45,996 bases of DNA, taken from an uncultured Erysipelotrichaceae bacterium (GTDB lineage: Bacteria; Bacillota_I; Bacilli_A; RF39; UBA660). Each line of letters opens with the position of its first letter. Position 1 is the first letter of the stretch. The notes under the pieces are model-generated. The model saw only the letters and a list, made by a program, of their open reading frames with translations. It was not told the origin of the DNA and ran no database searches. The position numbers were made by a program, and so were the translations under genes. Positions 1-7,640 of the stretch are shown piece by piece. The stretch covers positions 1 through 45,996 of the forward strand of contig CACWWC010000010.1 in assembly GCA_902764545.1 (NCBI GenBank), in the 5' to 3' direction.

Positions 1-522
1 ACAATCATCGATACCTCCGTGAAGATAATAGTAATTAGAATCACCATAAAACCATTGATGTTTAGAAGCATCTACTTGAATCAATTCTCCAGCATTTTCT
101 CTCCTTTCTCTAGGAGGGTGAGTGGTTCTATTTTTAGTTTTATATTTATGAGGAGATTCAACCCCAATAGAAGTTAATAAATTATATATAAAAGAATCAG
201 ACACTTTAATTTTATGATAATCTTCTAAGGCATCATTAAAATGATAAAAATTCCAGCCATTGTATTCATCTTTGTACAGTTTAATAATTTTATTTTTAAA
301 TTCTTCAGAGTAACCTTTACCATTAGGTTTACCTCTTAATTTATGTGGAATAGAATCGATTCCATTTAAAATATAATCTTTCTTTTTTCTATATAACTGT
401 CTTTCTGATAGTCCAGTCAATCTTATGGCATCACTCATAGAAATTTCTTTTGAAACAAGTTTAACCATAATATTATTTATTCTTTGTTCTTTCATAGTTA
501 ATGTAATCCTTTCATCGGTCAT
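1..522 (-). CDS. ISNCY-type transposase, N-terminal part (runs off window)
   Basis: The first 174 codons are visible and the 3' end lies beyond base 1, so the gene is cut by the window and not necessarily broken. Translation gives an N-terminal helix-turn-helix (around SMSDAIRLTGLSERQLYRKK), a second HTH-like part, then the basic stretch THPPRERRENAGE followed by GELIQVDASKHQWF and GGIDD. That is the first aspartate block of the DDE domain as seen in ISNCY-type transposases. The start at 522 is set by GAAAGGAG eight bases upstream. It is transcribed away from rpsD. Family assignment is from motif recall; the second half of the catalytic triad is not visible. Confidence 0.8.
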   Translation of the reverse strand, partial: MTDERITLTMKEQRINNIMVKLVSKEISMSDAIRLTGLSERQLYRKKKDYILNGIDSIPHKLRGKPNGKGYSEEFKNKIIKLYKDEYNGWNFYHFNDALEDYHKIKVSDSFIYNLLTSIGVESPHKYKTKNRTTHPPRERRENAGELIQVDASKHQWFYGDSNYYYLHGGIDDC

Positions 523-563
523 AATGATTACTCCTTTCTCAAGGAGCATATTATACTACATAC

Positions 564-608
564 TGACATTTTCAAAAAACGATACAACATGACATTATCA
601 TAAAATGA
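564..608. repeat. Two 19-bp direct repeats at the IS end
   Basis: TGACATTTTCAAAAAACGA (564-582) and TGACATTATCATAAAATGA (590-608) match at 16 of 19 positions, spaced 26 bases start to start, between the transposase start and the rpsD promoter. Position and spacing suit paired transposase-binding sites at the terminus of the element, so the IS boundary probably lies within about 560-620. The other IS end is outside the window, so the terminal inverted repeat cannot be confirmed. Confidence 0.5.
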
Positions 609-629
609 TTACAAACAATAACTAAATCC

Positions 630-658
630 TTGACACACAATGTTTTTTAGCATATAAT
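630..658 (+). promoter_or_regulatory. Near-consensus sigma-A promoter of rpsD
   Basis: TTGACA at 630-635 and TATAAT at 653-658 are separated by exactly 17 bases, a perfect consensus match. Transcription should start near 665 and give a leader of about 150 bases before rpsD. The -35 box begins about 20 bases after the last IS-end repeat. Confidence 0.9.
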
Positions 659-664
659 TAGAAA

Positions 665-814
665 TGCAAATTCCTTGAAACAGCAGTTTTGGAATATATT
701 AATGTGTTTTTTATTAAGTCAAGTAACTATAGCTGTTTACGTGAAAGAAGAAAAAAACTCCCTAATGTATGACCAAGACATTCAAGATTTGTAATAAAAG
801 AAAGGAGAGATATT
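665..814 (+). promoter_or_regulatory. Untranslated rpsD leader, candidate S4 autoregulation site
   Basis: About 150 bases separate the predicted transcription start from rpsD with no open frame of note. AACAGC (near 679) can pair with GCTGTT (near 732), and the region is long for a constitutive ribosomal protein gene. Bacillus subtilis rpsD is autoregulated by S4 binding its leader (established knowledge), so a similar control is plausible here. No known leader consensus was matched. The ribosome binding site AAAGGAGAG lies just before the ATG. Confidence 0.35.
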
Positions 815-1417
815 ATGTCAAGATATACAGGACCAAGTTACAAAAAAGCTCGTCGCGTTGGATTCTCAATCAGTGAAACTGGAAAAGAATTAGCTCGTCG
901 TCCATATGGACCAGGACAACATGGTAACGAAAGAAAAAGTAAATTATCAGACTATGGAACACAATTAAAAGAAAAACAAAAAGTACGTTTTATGTATGGA
1001 GTAAATGAAAGACAATTCAAGAAAACTTTTGCTGAAGCAGCAAAAATGCAAGGTATCCATGGTACAAACTTTTTAAGATTACTTGAGTCTAGATTAGATA
1101 ATCTAGTTTATCGTACAGGTTTCGCAACTACAAGACGTGGTGCAAGACAATTAGTCAATCACGGTCATGTAACTGTAAATGGAAAGAAAGTAAATATTCC
1201 ATCATATAGAGTTAAACCAGGTGATGTTATTTCATTAAAAGACGATGATAAGAATTTAAAAGTTGTTACTGAATCTTTATCAAAAGTTACAAAAAGAGTT
1301 GAATTTATTACATATGATGAAGGAAAGATGGAATCAACATATGTAAGATTACCTGAAAGAAATGAATTAAATGCTGATATTAATGAAGCATTAATCGTTG
1401 AATTTTACAACAAATAA
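815..1417 (+). CDS. rpsD: 30S ribosomal protein S4
   Basis: Primary rRNA-binding protein of the 30S body, nucleating assembly on the 5' domain of 16S rRNA. At 200 residues it has the usual length. The N-terminus [20 protein letters not shown] lacks the Cys cluster of zinc-binding S4 forms, so this is the zinc-independent type. The S4 RNA-binding domain (about 92-155) contains [14 protein letters not shown] and [20 protein letters not shown]. It is monocistronic, as in B. subtilis, with its own strong promoter and long leader, and ends at a hairpin terminator shared with the convergent phosphatase gene. Confidence 0.98.
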   Translation: MSRYTGPSYKKARRVGFSISETGKELARRPYGPGQHGNERKSKLSDYGTQLKEKQKVRFMYGVNERQFKKTFAEAAKMQGIHGTNFLRLLESRLDNLVYRTGFATTRRGARQLVNHGHVTVNGKKVNIPSYRVKPGDVISLKDDDKNLKVVTESLSKVTKRVEFITYDEGKMESTYVRLPERNELNADINEALIVEFYNK

Positions 1418-1421
1418 TCAA

Positions 1422-1452
1422 AAAAAGCATTTTCAAAAGAAATGCTTTTTTT
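1422..1452. terminator. Bidirectional terminator between rpsD and the phosphatase gene
   Basis: AAAAAGCATTT and AAATGCTTTTT form a stem around a short loop, with T-runs on both strands. It lies directly between the convergent stop codons. Confidence 0.85.
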
Positions 1453-1984
1453 ATACTTCAAATTCTTCAAATTGGCAATTCTCAATTCTACCATCAAGCA
1501 TCTTACCCCTTAATTCATGATTTAATAGTAAATGTCTTAGAGCTCTATAAACAGCACTATGAGTAAAAACAATAATATTATCACCCGAGTAATTCTCATA
1601 TAAATAATTTAAAAAAGAAGAGCATCTATCAAACAAATCATGGATAGATTCAATACCAAAGTCACTTTTGTTTAAATCGTAATCCCAAAACTTATAAGCA
1701 TTATATTCCTGAAAAGGTCTACCCTCTAATTCTCCCATCTCTCTTTCTATAAGTCTATCATCCGGAATCATTTTAACACGATCTCCAACACTTACTAATG
1801 CTGTTTCCATACACCTAGTTAAAGGCGAAACAAAACAAGCATCATATTTCTTATCCTCTAATTTCATCTTTAGCATCAAAACCTGTCGTCTACCCGTATC
1901 ATTTAATAATTCATTACTTCTTCCTTGAATATTTCTTAAAAAGTTTCCTTCTGTTTGAGCGTGCCTAACTAAAGTAATTTTCAT
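1451..1984 (-). CDS. Histidine phosphatase superfamily protein (phosphoglycerate mutase-like)
   Basis: 177 residues. The N-terminal MKITLVRHAQTEGN carries the RHG-type motif with the phospho-accepting His8, and FTHSAVYRAL near residue 142 supplies the second catalytic histidine; SPLTRCMETA is the conserved second Arg region. Substrate cannot be deduced: the family includes cofactor-dependent phosphoglycerate mutase, CobC-like and broad phosphatases, and the short length suits a phosphatase. Its ATG directly follows the TAA of the propeller gene (TAAATG), with GGAGG inside that gene's end, so the two are translationally coupled. Confidence 0.88.
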   Translation of the reverse strand: MKITLVRHAQTEGNFLRNIQGRSNELLNDTGRRQVLMLKMKLEDKKYDACFVSPLTRCMETALVSVGDRVKMIPDDRLIEREMGELEGRPFQEYNAYKFWDYDLNKSDFGIESIHDLFDRCSSFLNYLYENYSGDNIIVFTHSAVYRALRHLLLNHELRGKMLDGRIENCQFEEFEV

Positions 1985-3187
1985 TTACCCAACCTCCAAA
2001 ATTTTAAACGCACTACTATAACTTATAAACTTGCTCATATACCCATCATCATAAGAAGAATAACCAACTATTAAAAAATTATCATCTATACTTTTTATAT
2101 CGGTAAAAAAATCGTCCTGTTCATTATCATAAACTACACTATCAATTAAATTAAGTCCTAAATCATATTTTGCTAATACACCATCATAATTATAGTCTCC
2201 AACTGTTTTTTTATTTTTTGCATTTAAAGAAGCAATAGTTCCAATAGCTATTAAATTATTATGATTATCAACAACTAGCTTATTAAACCTTTCAATCCCA
2301 CGATTAGCATATATAGTCTGATTTATGTAGCGACAATCTAAATTATATTCAACAATCATAGCATCAGTATCGTTTTCACCAGATTTAACCGAACCACTTA
2401 CATAAATTGAATCATCAACATTTACAATACCGCTAAATCCCAAAGCATCAGTTGTTTTATAATCATTATAATCTAGATAATTTCCATCTAGGTCAAATTT
2501 AACAATAATCCCCCTATGATTTTCATCAGTACCCACAGCATAAATATTATCATCAATAACTATACAATCATTAAAAATAGCTTCCTTGCTGCTTCCATAA
2601 GAGCTACTCCATAAAAGATCCCCATCTTTACTATATTTTGCAAGAATTGCTCCTCCATCTTTATCTCCAATATGTGTATTCTTATAAATACTTTGCCCAG
2701 TCACAATATAATCATCATTGTACTTTAAAATACTTGTAAATTTAGAATTATCAAGTTGCATAAAATCTTTTTCAAAAATAATATCCCCATTTTTATCATA
2801 TTTTACAATTAAAGCTCGTCTAATAGAATCTTCATGTTCATCAATAGTCTTTTCATAACTACCAACAGAGACAATATTATCACCATCAATCACAACACCA
2901 AAAAAGGCACCATTATATCCAACATTATATAACCTCTCAAAAGTTTTTTGCTTCTTAGAATTATATTTTGACACAAAAGCTCTTTCATAATGCATTGAAT
3001 TATCGTTATTACTACCTACAGTTACATAAGAATTATTTTCAAATTCAAGCGCATTAGTCCCCGCAAAATAAATTGATTCTCGATTTTTATAAACCAGACA
3101 ATAGCTTATATAAAATACCTCTATAACAAGAATTATTATGCATACAAAAGCTAGTAATTTAAGGCGTTTATATTTTATCCTATTCAT
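1985..3187 (-). CDS. Membrane-anchored repeat protein, probable beta-propeller
   Basis: 400 residues from the ATG at 3187; the frame also opens 12 bases upstream at a TTG, but that codon overlaps the GGAGG that serves the ATG. One hydrophobic segment (about residues 9-28) follows a basic start and there is no lipobox, so it is a signal anchor with an extracytoplasmic C-terminal part. The rest repeats a pattern of roughly 45-50 residues: a YKDDYIVTGQS-like strand pair, then GAILAKYSKDGDLLWSS. This resembles delta-60/propeller repeats. A ligand or function is not evident. It lies upstream of, and is coupled to, the histidine phosphatase gene. Confidence 0.75.
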   Translation of the reverse strand: MNRIKYKRLKLLAFVCIIILVIEVFYISYCLVYKNRESIYFAGTNALEFENNSYVTVGSNNDNSMHYERAFVSKYNSKKQKTFERLYNVGYNGAFFGVVIDGDNIVSVGSYEKTIDEHEDSIRRALIVKYDKNGDIIFEKDFMQLDNSKFTSILKYNDDYIVTGQSIYKNTHIGDKDGGAILAKYSKDGDLLWSSSYGSSKEAIFNDCIVIDDNIYAVGTDENHRGIIVKFDLDGNYLDYNDYKTTDALGFSGIVNVDDSIYVSGSVKSGENDTDAMIVEYNLDCRYINQTIYANRGIERFNKLVVDNHNNLIAIGTIASLNAKNKKTVGDYNYDGVLAKYDLGLNLIDSVVYDNEQDDFFTDIKSIDDNFLIVGYSSYDDGYMSKFISYSSAFKILEVG

Positions 3188-3252
3188 AAAAACCTCCAAT
3201 CTATCCTCTACTACTATTATTGTAACAAATTTATTAAAGATTTTCTACCACA

Positions 3253-3288
3253 TAAAAAGAAAATATAAAATAATTATTATATTTTCTT
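3253..3288 (-). terminator. Terminator after tyrS
   Basis: On the minus strand AAGAAAATATAA pairs with TTATATTTTCTT around an AT loop and is followed by TTTTT. It overlaps the tyrS stop codon and closes the tyrosine T-box operon. Confidence 0.75.
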
Positions 3289-4519
3289 ATTCATAAATCC
3301 CAATATAATACTTCTTCTTTCCACGACGAACTACAACATATTTTGAATCGATACATACATCCTTAGAAATTGTATATTCTAAATCCGTAATTTTTTCACC
3401 ATTTATTGTTATTGAAGAATTAGAAACAAACTCACGCGCTTCTCTTTTGCTAGAGCATATTTTCCCATTAACAAGAAAATCCACTATATTTACATCTTCA
3501 TTTATTGTAAATGGAATAAGTCCTTTAAACGCAATTTCAATATCCTTACCAGTAAATGACTTTATATCCCCACTAAATAAACACTCACTTATTTTAACCG
3601 CATCAAGATAAGATTCCTCTCCATGCAAATCAGTAATAATTTCTCTTGCTAATGCTTTATGAGCTTCGCGTAATTCAGGATGCTCTTTATTCTTTACATC
3701 TAACTCTTTGATTTCATCAACAGATAAAAATGTAAATATTTTCAAATAATCAATAACCATCTCATCATCCACATTAATCAAATATTGATATAACTCATAA
3801 GATGAAGTTTTATTCTCATCCAACCATAATGCATTACCCTCGCTTTTTCCAAATTTATTACCATATTTGTCAAGAACTAATGGCATTGTAAATGCATAAG
3901 CTTCTTTGCCAAGTTTTTTCTTTATTAAATCAATTCCAGTTGTAATATTTCCCCACTGATCAGAACCCTCAACTTGCATTATACAATTTTTATTTTCATA
4001 TAACCATAAAAAATCATATCCTTGAATAATCATGTATGCAAATTCAGCAAAAGTAATACCAGTCTCAAGTCTTCTTTTAATAATATCCTTATCAAGCATA
4101 TAATTAATCGTGATATATTTACCAACGTCTCTTAATACATCTGTATACTCATAACCCTTAAACCAGTCATAGTTGTTAACTACTTCAGCTTTTCCATCAA
4201 AAATCTCACTAACCTGCATTTTTATACCAGCTAAGTTTTCTGCCAACTTTTCCTTTGTAATCATTTCCCTTTCAGCAGTAGGTCTAGGATCTCCAATTAA
4301 ACCAGTAGCCCCTCCACATAAAAGGATAGGATGATGACCAGCCCTAGCCAGCCTTTTTGCAGTTACTAAACTAGAATAGTGCCCTAAATGCAAACTATCT
4401 GCAGTAGGATCAGTACCCCAATAAAAAGTAATTTTTTCATTATCCAATTTATCTTTTATATCCTCACCAGCAACATCCTTAATAAGTCCTCTCCATTCTA
4501 ATTCTTCAAATAATGTCAT
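3287..4519 (-). CDS. tyrS: Tyrosyl-tRNA synthetase
   Basis: Class I synthetase charging tRNA-Tyr. 410 residues, usual bacterial size. The HIGH signature is HLGH at 44-47 (PTADSLHLGHY), the tyrosine-binding region contains QGYDFLWL and QVEGSDQWGN, and the KMSKS equivalent is KFGKS at 222-226. A C-terminal S4-like RNA-binding domain covers about 345-405 (FLVNGKICSSKREAREFV). AAAGGAG precedes the ATG. It is third in an operon behind CYTH and cupin genes (TAA, one base, ATG after the cupin gene), under a T-box leader whose specifier reads as UAC (Tyr). Confidence 0.97.
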   Translation of the reverse strand: MTLFEELEWRGLIKDVAGEDIKDKLDNEKITFYWGTDPTADSLHLGHYSSLVTAKRLARAGHHPILLCGGATGLIGDPRPTAEREMITKEKLAENLAGIKMQVSEIFDGKAEVVNNYDWFKGYEYTDVLRDVGKYITINYMLDKDIIKRRLETGITFAEFAYMIIQGYDFLWLYENKNCIMQVEGSDQWGNITTGIDLIKKKLGKEAYAFTMPLVLDKYGNKFGKSEGNALWLDENKTSSYELYQYLINVDDEMVIDYLKIFTFLSVDEIKELDVKNKEHPELREAHKALAREIITDLHGEESYLDAVKISECLFSGDIKSFTGKDIEIAFKGLIPFTINEDVNIVDFLVNGKICSSKREAREFVSNSSITINGEKITDLEYTISKDVCIDSKYVVVRRGKKKYYIGIYE

Positions 4520-4520
4520 A

Positions 4521-4943
4521 TTAAAAAACTCCTTTCATATTATCCACTTTATACACATCAAGATCATCATATCTTTGAGGGGAAAATTCAATCACACTAC
4601 AACCTTCATCTGATAAATAAGCATGTGCAACACCGGGCATAACTGACACAAGATCCCCTTCATTCAAATCAACTTTATAAAATATCTCGGGATTATCTGC
4701 AAAATAATATTTAGCATGAAGTCTTCCCTTTATAATTGCCATATTTTCTATTTTTTCTTTATGATAATGATTTCCTTTTACCTGACCTGCAGAAAACTCC
4801 AAGTAAGTAATAAATCTCATTTCATCACCATTATGACAAGCAACAGCATTACCTACATGATATCCTAACCCCTCCTCTAGAGATTGCATATCCTTTTTTC
4901 TATTAAGCTTTGTTATTTTTATATAATCCTTAACATTTCTCAA
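4521..4943 (-). CDS. Cupin-domain protein (RmlC/WxcM-like fold)
   Basis: 140 residues forming one cupin barrel. Motif 1 is GNHYHKEKIENMAIIKGRL (His-X-His, Glu, Gly) and motif 2 is PGVAHAYLSDEGCSVIEFS, so a metal site is likely. The FEEFS-like ending (VIEFSPQRYDDLD) resembles the cupin parts of sugar-nucleotide isomerases/epimerases and CapF-type proteins, but there are no sugar genes nearby and no substrate can be named. It overlaps the CYTH gene by four bases (ATGA) and stands one base from tyrS, so it is co-expressed with tyrosyl-tRNA synthetase. Confidence 0.8.
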   Translation of the reverse strand: MRNVKDYIKITKLNRKKDMQSLEEGLGYHVGNAVACHNGDEMRFITYLEFSAGQVKGNHYHKEKIENMAIIKGRLHAKYYFADNPEIFYKVDLNEGDLVSVMPGVAHAYLSDEGCSVIEFSPQRYDDLDVYKVDNMKGVF

Positions 4944-5482
4944 TCATTATCACCAAACTTTAATTCATAAATATTTTCCAAATCATATCCATAATCAAGG
5001 TATATGCCTTCAACATCTCTAGTAGTACAATCATCTTTTGTAAATCCTAAAGCTTCAACTGTATTATATACAGCTTCTTCGGATGGGCCTTCTATCTCTA
5101 AATAAGTAGGTATCATAGGCCAACTATCAATATCAACCTCTATTCCATTTAATTCATACTGTATTCTTCTATTTTCTTGATAACCCTTAGGGACATAACC
5201 AAGTTCCTTTAAAATTAGATTAGTCCTTTCAAAATTATCAACAACCACTTCCAATTCCTGAGTGCCATCAATCTTCGACGTTACTATATTTTTAATTGTC
5301 AACGTTGTTTTATCTCCATTTGTTCTAAGTCTAATCCACTTACCATCTAACTTAGGAATAAAATCATAAACATATCTTTTTTGTATTTGATCCCACTTCA
5401 TTTTAGCTTTAAGCTTTTCTAGTCTATCCTTTACCTTTTCAACATCAACTTCAAGTATTCTTACCTCATATTCCGTATGCAT
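4940..5482 (-). CDS. CYTH domain protein (triphosphate tunnel/class IV adenylyl cyclase-like)
   Basis: 180 residues. The CYTH signature at the N-terminus reads EYEVRIL, i.e. E-x-E-x-R instead of the common E-x-E-x-K. Later tunnel residues are present: WIRLRTNG, TTLTIKN, QELEVVV, RRIQYELNGIEVDIDSWP and YLEIEGP, consistent with the eight-strand tunnel that binds a triphosphate and divalent metal. Members hydrolyse inorganic triphosphate or thiamine triphosphate, or make cAMP; which applies here is unknown. First gene after the tyrosine T-box, with AGGAGG five bases before the ATG. Confidence 0.82.
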   Translation of the reverse strand: MHTEYEVRILEVDVEKVKDRLEKLKAKMKWDQIQKRYVYDFIPKLDGKWIRLRTNGDKTTLTIKNIVTSKIDGTQELEVVVDNFERTNLILKELGYVPKGYQENRRIQYELNGIEVDIDSWPMIPTYLEIEGPSEEAVYNTVEALGFTKDDCTTRDVEGIYLDYGYDLENIYELKFGDND

Positions 5483-5493
5483 AAAAACCTCCT

Positions 5494-5697
5494 AAAAAAA
5501 AACGAATCTTCATCCTAAGGACGAATAATTCGCGGTACCACCTTAATTCATGTAAAACATGCACTCATACTTTAACGCAGTAAACGATTTTTCTCAGAGC
5601 ATGTATTTCGCAATAATCATCATTTTAACTTACACCAACCGTTAAATCTCTATAAATCAAAATTATTACTACTAATTACTCATCACAGAAAAATTAT
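5494..5697 (-). promoter_or_regulatory. T-box leader, tyrosine specifier (CYTH-cupin-tyrS operon)
   Basis: On the minus strand the conserved AAGGTGGTACCGCG (T-box, 5531-5544) precedes a terminator hairpin (CGAAT...ATTCG, 5503-5532) and a run of nine T (5494-5502). Upstream are Stem I elements: GATGAGTAATTAGTAGTAA (AG-bulge region), AGAGA, GGTTGGTG, and a specifier loop GCGAAATACATG. The codon UAC in that loop is tyrosine, matching tyrS. Uncharged tRNA-Tyr should therefore favour the antiterminator and read-through into the operon. Confidence 0.93.
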
Positions 5698-5703
5698 AAG
5701 TAT

Positions 5704-5732
5704 AATATAACACTAACTAAATCAAATGTCAA
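5704..5732 (-). promoter_or_regulatory. Promoter of the tyrosine T-box operon
   Basis: On the minus strand TTGACA (5727-5732) and TATATT (5704-5709) are 17 bases apart, just upstream of Stem I. Confidence 0.8.
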
Positions 5733-5743
5733 AAAAGAAAAAA

Positions 5744-6871
5744 TTAATATTGACTAGTAATACCAAAATAATTCTCTAAAGATATCCAGTCACCATTATT
5801 ATATAACTTTCTTGATAACTCAACACCAACATATCTATAATGCCATGATTCATATATATAACCAGTTTCGAAGGTTTTACCTTTAGGATATCTCAAAATA
5901 AAACCATACTTATAAGCATTATCATTTAACCATTTTCCCTCTGCAGTATATTCAAAATTATCATCAACCATATTAAAATCTGCAGCAAGCCCCGTTTGAT
6001 GTTCAGAATGACCAGCTCTTGCAGAATAGGTATCAGCAGCATCAACACCATCTCTTGTAACATAATTATTATATAGATTTTTCTGAGTATTATATGATCT
6101 AAAGCCACTAACTACATATATACTTAAACCATCATTGGAAGCATCATGTACCATCTTATTAAATGCATCATTAAACTCACTAGTAAGCCCACCAACATAA
6201 TACGAAGAAGGCAAAGCATACGTCTTATTGGCAATTAAAATCCCATCGATATATGTAATCCCATCGCGAATTACACCATGAAATCCTTTAGAAGTTACAA
6301 AAGAACTATTAGCTTGCTCTGATGTAGCTTGCTTCCTTTCCTGTACATTTAAAACAAATTTTTTTGTCTCTTTATTTCCACTAGAATCAACAGCAACATA
6401 TTCTAAATCATAATTTCCAGGTATATTCAAATCATAATCACCAACAACTTGCGCAATAATATTCTCTAAAGAATTATCTTGAACCTTTACATTACTTAGT
6501 AAATCAACCTCATTACCAGCTACAACAGAAATATTATCATCTGCAATTATTTTAGGTTTTATAGTATCAACTATATTAACTTTATACTTATAAACTATTG
6601 TTTTCTTAAAAAAGTTTTTAATTCTTAGAGATATAGTCTGATTACCTAGATTAGAAGTATTAACCACTTTCTTCTTTGTAAGAATGTTACCATTATTAAT
6701 ACTTTTAATTTTATCAGTATTATATAACTTAGAATTAATTTCTACATTTAAATTCTTTTTTATCTTCACCACAAGTTTTTTAGAATTAAAAAATAATAAT
6801 ATACATATCCCAACAATTATAACTACGAAAATGATCAATGAAACCCACCAAAACTTACTTAAACGCTTCAT
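5744..6871 (-). CDS. VanY-type D-Ala-D-Ala carboxypeptidase with Ig-like domain
   Basis: 375 residues from the ATG at 6871, chosen for GAGGT seven bases upstream; the open frame extends 14 codons further. Order: short cytoplasmic start, one TM helix (about 8-28), an Ig-like DUF5011-type domain (about 101-177, DTIKPKI...VDSSGNKETKKF), then the VanY/LAS peptidase domain (about 226-356). Zinc/active-site motifs are SEHQTGLAADF (289-299) and ESWHYRYVG (341-349). It should trim the terminal D-Ala of peptidoglycan stems on the outer face of the membrane. It has its own promoter. A second VanY-type enzyme is encoded at 21.5-22.6 kb. Confidence 0.88.
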   Translation of the reverse strand: MKRLSKFWWVSLIIFVVIIVGICILLFFNSKKLVVKIKKNLNVEINSKLYNTDKIKSINNGNILTKKKVVNTSNLGNQTISLRIKNFFKKTIVYKYKVNIVDTIKPKIIADDNISVVAGNEVDLLSNVKVQDNSLENIIAQVVGDYDLNIPGNYDLEYVAVDSSGNKETKKFVLNVQERKQATSEQANSSFVTSKGFHGVIRDGITYIDGILIANKTYALPSSYYVGGLTSEFNDAFNKMVHDASNDGLSIYVVSGFRSYNTQKNLYNNYVTRDGVDAADTYSARAGHSEHQTGLAADFNMVDDNFEYTAEGKWLNDNAYKYGFILRYPKGKTFETGYIYESWHYRYVGVELSRKLYNNGDWISLENYFGITSQY

Positions 6872-6890
6872 AATAATTACCTCACTGATA

Positions 6891-6931
6891 ATTATAACAC
6901 AAAAGATGTCCATATCAATATGAACATCTTT
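6891..6931 (-). promoter_or_regulatory. Overlapping terminator and promoter before the VanY gene
   Basis: On the minus strand a hairpin AAAGATGT...ACATCTTT (6903-6931) follows the YtxH-like gene. TTGATA (6913-6918), located inside that hairpin, and TATAAT (6891-6896) are 16 bases apart and form a promoter for the carboxypeptidase gene. The T-run is stronger on the plus strand. Confidence 0.6.
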
Positions 6932-6933
6932 TT

Positions 6934-7335
6934 TTATTTTTCTGATAACCTTTTTTGTGTTTCTTTAGAAACCTTAATAACATTTTCTAATATTTCATTA
7001 GCAGTTTTTTTCAAAACAGGAGTTCCCTTTTCTACAGCAAGCTCAACCAATTCTTGAGCTTTTTTCTTAATTTTAGCTCCCTTTTCTTTAGCAATCTCTA
7101 ATGCTTTCTCTTTATCAAGATCAACTAAATCCATTTTAATATCTTCAACTTTTCTATTAAATTCTTTCTTAACATCAGATACATTAATGTTTTTTGCTTG
7201 TTCAACTATTTCATCAAGCTTTTTTTTCAAGACCTTTCTAGTATCTTCACCTTTCTTTGGTGCAAATAAAATCCCTAATCCTGCACCAACTGCAGCTCCT
7301 GCAATAAACTTTCCAATTCCAAATTTTTTACTCAT
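6934..7335 (-). CDS. YtxH-family small membrane-associated protein
   Basis: 133 residues. The start MSKKFGIGKFIAGAAVGAG followed by GLGILFAPKKGEDTRKVLKK is the YtxH/gas-vesicle-like signature: a glycine-rich hydrophobic segment, then APKKGEDTR. The rest is a long, highly charged helix. ATG at 7335 is favoured by GGAGG nine bases upstream; an in-frame ATG three codons earlier abuts that site. It overlaps the preceding DUF948-like gene by eight bases (ATGAGTAA). In B. subtilis ytxG and ytxH are adjacent, as here; that cluster is associated with general stress, but the molecular role is unknown. Confidence 0.85.
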   Translation of the reverse strand: MSKKFGIGKFIAGAAVGAGLGILFAPKKGEDTRKVLKKKLDEIVEQAKNINVSDVKKEFNRKVEDIKMDLVDLDKEKALEIAKEKGAKIKKKAQELVELAVEKGTPVLKKTANEILENVIKVSKETQKRLSEK

Positions 7336-7627
7336 AATCTTCATCCTCCTTATAATTTCCTTTAAACTTTCCAAATAACTTCGCAACAGCAGAAGAAATA
7401 CTAACAATAACTGAATCTCCTATACTAGCAACACCATCAGATACTGTCTTTAATACTTCCAGTGCTCCATTAAAAGTATTAACCTTATCATTAATATTAT
7501 CAACCACATTATCAATTTTATTCAAAATCTTGATCATTCTAATACACAATATAATCAAGACAATTAATAATATGATTGCAACTACGTATAATATTACCGG
7601 CAAAAAAACATTTACTAAAAATTCCAT
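7328..7627 (-). CDS. YtxG/DUF948-like membrane protein
   Basis: 99 residues: an N-terminal TM helix (about 8-30, PVILYVVAIILLIVLIILCI) followed by an amphipathic coiled-coil region with NKIDNVVDNINDKVNTFNGALEVLK and a short acidic tail. This is the usual DUF948 layout. The ATG at 7627 has AAAGGAGA upstream; the frame extends 14 codons further without a better start. It sits between the disordered protein gene and the YtxH-like gene in one operon. Confidence 0.78.
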   Translation of the reverse strand: MEFLVNVFLPVILYVVAIILLIVLIILCIRMIKILNKIDNVVDNINDKVNTFNGALEVLKTVSDGVASIGDSVIVSISSAVAKLFGKFKGNYKEDEDYE

Positions 7628-7640
7628 AATATTCTCCTTT

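Noticed and set aside
5926-6108. Overlapping minus-strand frame in the VanY gene
   Set aside because: It is a frame-shadow of the peptidase domain with Ile/Leu-rich sequence and no start signal.
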